A DNA stretch of 17,310 nucleotides from Ktedonobacteraceae bacterium (GTDB lineage Bacteria > Chloroflexota > Ktedonobacteria > Ktedonobacterales > Ktedonobacteraceae), in the NCBI GenBank assembly GCA_014896635.1, contig JADBKA010000097.1:1-17310 (forward strand), read 5' to 3'. Made by a program: the position numbers and the translations under genes. The notes under the pieces are model-generated. The model was given only the letters and a program-made list of their open reading frames with translations, was not told where the DNA came from and did not search any database. Shown here one piece after another: positions 14,161 to 17,310 of this stretch (position 1 is the stretch's first letter; each line of letters opens with the position of its first letter).

Positions 14161-14976
14161 ATGGAAAAGCCAGCTGGCAGTACGAATTACGAACTCATTT
14201 TAGGCGATAGTTCCGAGTATATCAAAAAGATAGCGGACCACTCGGTCGATCTGATCCTGACCGATCCGCCGTATAACCTGGGCCGCTATTCCACCGGCAA
14301 TATCAAAATGTCCTGGCGCAAGGACTTCAACAACGACGTCGCAGAGTGGGACACTACCATTTTTGATCCGGCGGCCTGGCTCGACGACTTTGTGCGAATA
14401 TTGAAACCAACGGGAACGATTTTCGCCTTTACCAGCTATAACCTGCTAGGACAATGGCACCAGGCATTTGATCCGGTTTTCGACACCTTCCAGTTCATCG
14501 TCTGGCACAAGACGAATCCGCCGCCCAAGCTGAGAAGAGCTGGCTTTCTCAACAGTTGCGAACTGATTGTTTGCGCCTGGAATAAAGGCCACACCTGGAA
14601 CTTCACGAAGCAGAGCGAAATGCACAACTTCATCGAAAGTCCTATCTGTATGGGCAAGGAGCGCGTGAAAAATCCGGTTCACCCGACGCAGAAGCCGATC
14701 AGGGTGCTCAGTCCTTTGATCAGATTAGCCACCAATCCAGGCGACCTGGTTTTTGATCCTTTTATGGGCGTCGGCTCGACGGGTGTTGCGGCAGTGCAGC
14801 TCGGCAGACGCTTCTTAGGAGTAGAAATAGATCCTCTCTACTACCAGGCAGCGGAACGCAGATTAGCAACGGTCACGCCGGGACTTTTCACGTCGGAATC
14901 CTCTGATCCTGGCTTCAAAGTGAGCAGGGGTGTGTCAGAGGAAGAAGATTTCATGAATGAGCTAACGCTATTTTGA
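14161..14976 (+). CDS. Solitary DNA (adenine-N6 or cytosine-N4) methyltransferase
   Basis: A 271-aa protein of the N6_N4_Mtase family. Catalytic motif IV is TDPPYNLGRY (34-43, DPPY at 35-38). SAM-binding motif I lies later, FDPFMGVGSTG (198-208), so the order is that of beta-class enzymes. HPTQKP (174-179), which often precedes motif I in this family, and FLGVEIDPLYYQAAERRL (motif II region) are also seen. The DPPY form favours adenine-N6. No restriction endonuclease or specificity gene lies beside it, so it may be an orphan with a regulatory or protective role, or a phage-derived gene. Its promoter lies in a palindromic element and its transcript is probably leaderless. The recognition site cannot be read from sequence. 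Confidence 0.92.
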   Translation: MEKPAGSTNYELILGDSSEYIKKIADHSVDLILTDPPYNLGRYSTGNIKMSWRKDFNNDVAEWDTTIFDPAAWLDDFVRILKPTGTIFAFTSYNLLGQWHQAFDPVFDTFQFIVWHKTNPPPKLRRAGFLNSCELIVCAWNKGHTWNFTKQSEMHNFIESPICMGKERVKNPVHPTQKPIRVLSPLIRLATNPGDLVFDPFMGVGSTGVAAVQLGRRFLGVEIDPLYYQAAERRLATVTPGLFTSESSDPGFKVSRGVSEEEDFMNELTLF

Positions 14977-15039
14977 ACAGGAAAAAACGATGCCATCCAG
15001 CGCACTGGCAGCCGACGGCTCCAGACCCTGCACTTTTTT

Positions 15040-16416
15040 CTATTCGAGGTAGTTGATGATCTGGAGATGCATCATGTGCCGTGCATAGCTGCGAAATGAC
15101 GTCCGCTGCTTCAGGCCAAAGGTCACTGCCGCCAGCGAGAGACCTGCATTTGCAGCATCGACGATTTCCCGTAAGTCTCGTCCAGGTCCGAGATATTCCT
15201 TTGCCACTGAGAGCACCAGGTGCTGGCAGGCCGGGATCAACTCAAAGTAGGCGGCATCTCCCTGCTCAATCAGTTGCGCATCAGCAGACTCCTTGAGCAA
15301 TTTTGCCCGTCTCTGCTCTCGCCTGCCCCGTGCCACCAGATGCGCCAGTCGGCGCTCTTCCTCTTCATCCAACTGAGGTTTCTGCGCTATCCGTTTTTCC
15401 AACTCCCGCAGATACTCTTCATTCTCCTGGATTGTGGGCTTCTTCTTCTCCTCTTGCCAGGGAGCCAGCTCTACTCCGATTGACTGCAAAATCTGTACAG
15501 CCAATCCATGCTTTTCGTTCACGAGAGCGCGCAGGATATGCTCAGGACCGATAGCCGTCTCACCGCGCCTCTTTGCACCTTCTCCTGCCAGCGCAAGGAT
15601 GCGTTGTGAGCGTGGAGTCAGGGGTGTGTCAGAGGGGATCTCTGCAGAAGGATCAGGCTCACATTCGCCGAGCGTACTGAGTAGTTCTGCCCGCACCAGG
15701 GGATATGTGACCCCTTGCGCTGTTAATTGACCTGCCGCGCTGCCTTCGCGCAGGATGCCCAGCAGGAGATGTTCGGTTCCCAGATAGGGATGGCGTAGGG
15801 AGAGCGCCTCGGCTTTTGCCAGTTCCAGGACACGCTCTCCTTGCTGTGTATAGCTCGTGATCGGTTCGTTCGTCGATTCCTGCATCAGGGTATGACTCCT
15901 TTCTTTTGCATCAAGCATGGCGGCACGGCGCAAAGCCCGCAGTTGCAACACCCGTACATAGCCCGCTTTCAAGCCCAATTGCTGTCCAATTTCTGCTGTG
16001 CTGTATCCCTGGAAGTACCGCAAGAGCAGCACCTGGCGCTCGCGCTCAGGTAACAGGTGCAGTAAATGGTACACATACTGTTGGACCTGTTCGTTATCCT
16101 GTGGCTCACAAAGAACCGCAGGGATGTCCTCTATCCTCTCAAGAGGTAGCAAGAGGCTCTTCTGTTGCTCCTGCCAATAATCAGCTACGATGGAGCGGGC
16201 TGTGGCATAGAGCCAGCTACGCACCTGTCCCACTCCACGATCCTCCAGCAGCCAGCGAAACGCTCTGAGAAAGACCATGCTCGTCAAATCGTCAGCCACA
16301 TCAGGCCGTCTGACCAGCCTGGAGACATAACGATGGACAGCGCTAAAGTGCTCTCGAAAAATCACATCCATACGCCTGCGCCGCTGCTCATCATCATCCG
16401 AGGAAGAAAGTCTCAT
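15040..16416 (-). CDS. ECF sigma factor fused to two Clp-N repeats and a second sigma2-like region
   Basis: A 458-aa protein from ATG 16416; the TTG at 16443 is a weaker alternative. Residues 17-83 are ECF sigma region 2 (IFREHFSAVHRYVSRLV, DVADDLTSMVFLRAFR, VRSWLYATARSIVADYW). Residues 111-163 are sigma region 4 (LLPERERQVLLLRYFQGYS, AEIGQQLGLKAGYVRVLQLRAL). Two Clp-N repeats follow: ERVLELAKAEALSLRHPYLG then TEHLLLGILREG (about 194-246), and TPRSQRILALAGEGAKRRGE then GPEHILRALVNEK (about 266-319). After a charged linker, residues 350-458 resemble primary-sigma regions 1.2-2.4 (LDEEEERRLAHLVARG, LVLSVAKEYLGPGRDLREIV, TSFRSYARHMMHLQIINYL), but lack the WWIRQ-type promoter-melting residues. 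Clp-N domains usually bind substrates or adaptors of ClpC/ClpA. No anti-sigma gene is adjacent. I do not recall this architecture being described. Confidence 0.88.
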   Translation of the reverse strand: MRLSSSDDDEQRRRRMDVIFREHFSAVHRYVSRLVRRPDVADDLTSMVFLRAFRWLLEDRGVGQVRSWLYATARSIVADYWQEQQKSLLLPLERIEDIPAVLCEPQDNEQVQQYVYHLLHLLPERERQVLLLRYFQGYSTAEIGQQLGLKAGYVRVLQLRALRRAAMLDAKERSHTLMQESTNEPITSYTQQGERVLELAKAEALSLRHPYLGTEHLLLGILREGSAAGQLTAQGVTYPLVRAELLSTLGECEPDPSAEIPSDTPLTPRSQRILALAGEGAKRRGETAIGPEHILRALVNEKHGLAVQILQSIGVELAPWQEEKKKPTIQENEEYLRELEKRIAQKPQLDEEEERRLAHLVARGRREQRRAKLLKESADAQLIEQGDAAYFELIPACQHLVLSVAKEYLGPGRDLREIVDAANAGLSLAAVTFGLKQRTSFRSYARHMMHLQIINYLE

Positions 16417-16534
16417 AGCGTTTACCTGGTAGTCCTCTCTCAAAGCCTTTCACTCATGGAAAACGGTATCGCGTTACAACCCCATGATAATCATTCCGCA
16501 GAGAAGTACAGCAACGCACGAGCAAAGCAGAAGG

Positions 16535-16578
16535 CCACCTCAAACTGGCGGGCATACCCGCACTGAGTTTCGGGGTGG
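16535..16578 (-). other. Structured leader hairpin upstream of the sigma gene
   Basis: Three nested stems are separated by small internal loops: CCACC (16535-16539) with GGTGG (16574-16578), AAACT (16542-16546) with AGTTT (16566-16570), and CGGG (16549-16552) with CCCG (16557-16560). It lies about 120 nt before the sigma start codon, probably in its 5' leader. AAGGAG precedes it on the - strand. No known riboswitch is recognised. Confidence 0.45.
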
Positions 16579-16648
16579 TCTCCTTAACAATCCCCTGATA
16601 TGATGAATAATGCCCCTTTTTATCAGTTTTGCTCTGCAAAATGATCCG

Positions 16649-16705
16649 AGAACCACAGAGAACCACAGATGAGTGATACTATAATTGTACACCACCTGTG
16701 GTTCT
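16649..16705. repeat. Three copies of a 10-bp motif around a possible promoter
   Basis: AGAACCACAG occurs twice in tandem (16649-16658 and 16659-16668) and once inverted as CTGTGGTTCT (16696-16705), all exact. A TACAAT hexamer on the - strand (16689-16684) lies between them, but with no good -35 partner. The site is between the end of the lectin gene and the sigma gene. It could be an operator for the sigma gene or a stem around a 27-nt loop. Confidence 0.55.
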
Positions 16706-16714
16706 TGAATTTAG

Positions 16715-17308
16715 TTAATGGTTTGTGTTTGTTGCCCAGAGTGGAATGCCAAGCCAGTTGTAGATGACGACGTTTCCGTCAGCCTGGACTACCAGCCTGT
16801 TACCAACCCAACAACAGGTATTGGATGCCCATGTCGGATGACCACCGCCATCATAAGCAACGAAGTTGCCATCTGGTTGAAAAAGTACCTTATTAGCCTT
16901 GCCAACAGTATTGGATGCTCACCTTGCTTGTCCGAATTCGTCATAGACGACAAGATTATTGTCGGGCTGGAAGTAGAGCTTGACTTTAGGCCCGTTGGTG
17001 ATCAGTACCCCATGATCTAGTTCAAGTGAGGTGTAAGACACTGCGTCTAAGTTCTTCCATACCCACACACAAGGTTCGCCCGCTCTTACCTCAACGCACA
17101 CACATTGATACCGGTTGCCACCCACAACAATTATCTGATTCTTGTTGGCAGGACCACAAGGGGGGAAAACGCCACCTCTCGTATGAGGGATTGATGAACT
17201 GCTATGCGCCACAGGCGCCTGGCTGGCCTGAGCTGAAGCCACCCCTAAAGTCGTGAAGATCGTCACGAACAGCAGGATTGCCAGCAACCATCGGGAATAA
17301 CGGATCAT
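16715..17308 (-). pseudogene. Secreted B-lectin (bulb-type mannose-binding) gene with an in-frame TGA
   Basis: The reading frame runs from ATG 17308 to TAA at 16715-16717 (198 codons), broken only by TGA at codon 130 (16919-16921). A signal peptide is clear: RYSRWLLAILLFVTIFTTLGVASA, cut near residue 26. A small Cys-bearing segment (C51, C69, C71, C80) is followed by three B_lectin repeats: QPDNNLVVY (114-122), QPDGNFVAY (144-152) and QADGNVVIY (175-183). All fit the QxDxNxVxY mannose-binding motif. The repeats end in WASNT (160-164) and WATNT (191-195). The first repeat reads stop-ASNT, so the TGA stands exactly for the conserved Trp. This is either a recent nonsense mutation, leaving a 129-aa product with one repeat, or a read-through site. 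The start is two bases from the window edge, so the true start could lie outside. Confidence 0.85.
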
Positions 17309-17310
17309 CA

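Noticed and set aside
14997..15039. Terminator between the convergent methyltransferase and sigma genes
   Set aside because: AGCC/GGCT forms only a 4-bp stem and lies 10 or more bases from the T run, too weak to call.
16454..16555. Short leader peptide ORF ending before the sigma gene
   Set aside because: Its possible ATG is inside the leader hairpin, about 25 nt from the AAGGAG, and the peptide has no attenuation-type codon run.
16715..17308. General UGA-to-Trp recoding in this genome
   Set aside because: Several intact genes in the window end in TGA (for example the CheY-, CheW- and CheA-like genes), so UGA works as stop.

Overview
The window looks like bacterial chromosome with moderately high GC, coding-dense and almost all on the + strand up to about 13.47 kb. 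The mix of genes points to a Gram-positive-like or Chloroflexota genome, with Ktedonobacteria as my best guess. The clues are a DnaD-type primosome protein next to DnaB and a DnaI-like loader, a soluble PhoR-like kinase, CheW/CheA-like signalling genes, Clp-N domains and a secreted B-lectin. This is inference from gene content; no rRNA or other taxonomic marker is present, and I found no tRNA, CRISPR array or insertion sequence.

Layout. (1) 1-2570: a PadR-type regulator, an MFS efflux pump of the TetA-like DHA1 type and a four-helix membrane protein. A palindromic GTCA-N4-TGAC site lies at the padR promoter and again just before the pump gene, which suggests an autoregulated efflux unit. (2) 2571-6700: a replication module. 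An array of DnaA-box-like 9-mers, six in one orientation at about 11-bp steps plus two inverted, sits upstream of a good promoter and of dnaB, a DnaD-domain gene and a DnaC/DnaI-type helicase loader with a very long disordered N-terminus. (3) 6700-8580: clpP and a class I methyltransferase, separated by a long imperfect hairpin. (4) 8580-13473: a signalling cluster of a soluble PAS-HisKA-HATPase kinase, a CheY-like receiver, a CheW-like protein and a CheA-like hybrid (HPt, degenerate kinase core, CheW-like domain, receiver) that seems to have lost its ATP-binding boxes. (5) 13463-14976: a TlpA/ResA-like thioredoxin (- strand) and a solitary DPPY DNA methyltransferase (+ strand), diverging from a 127-bp palindromic element whose two arms each carry an extended -10 promoter. 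(6) 15040-17308 (- strand): an unusual sigma factor in which a complete ECF sigma (sigma2 + sigma4) is joined to two Clp-N repeats and a second, degenerate primary-sigma-like region. Upstream of it are a 44-nt structured leader and a 10-bp motif in three copies. Last is a secreted B-lectin gene interrupted by a single in-frame TGA exactly where a conserved Trp codon is expected.

The strongest candidates for something undescribed are the sigma/Clp-N/sigma2-like fusion, the CheA-like pseudokinase next to a separate soluble kinase, and the phased DnaA-box array in front of a compact dnaB-dnaD-loader operon. All assignments come from reading the sequence; no database search was run.
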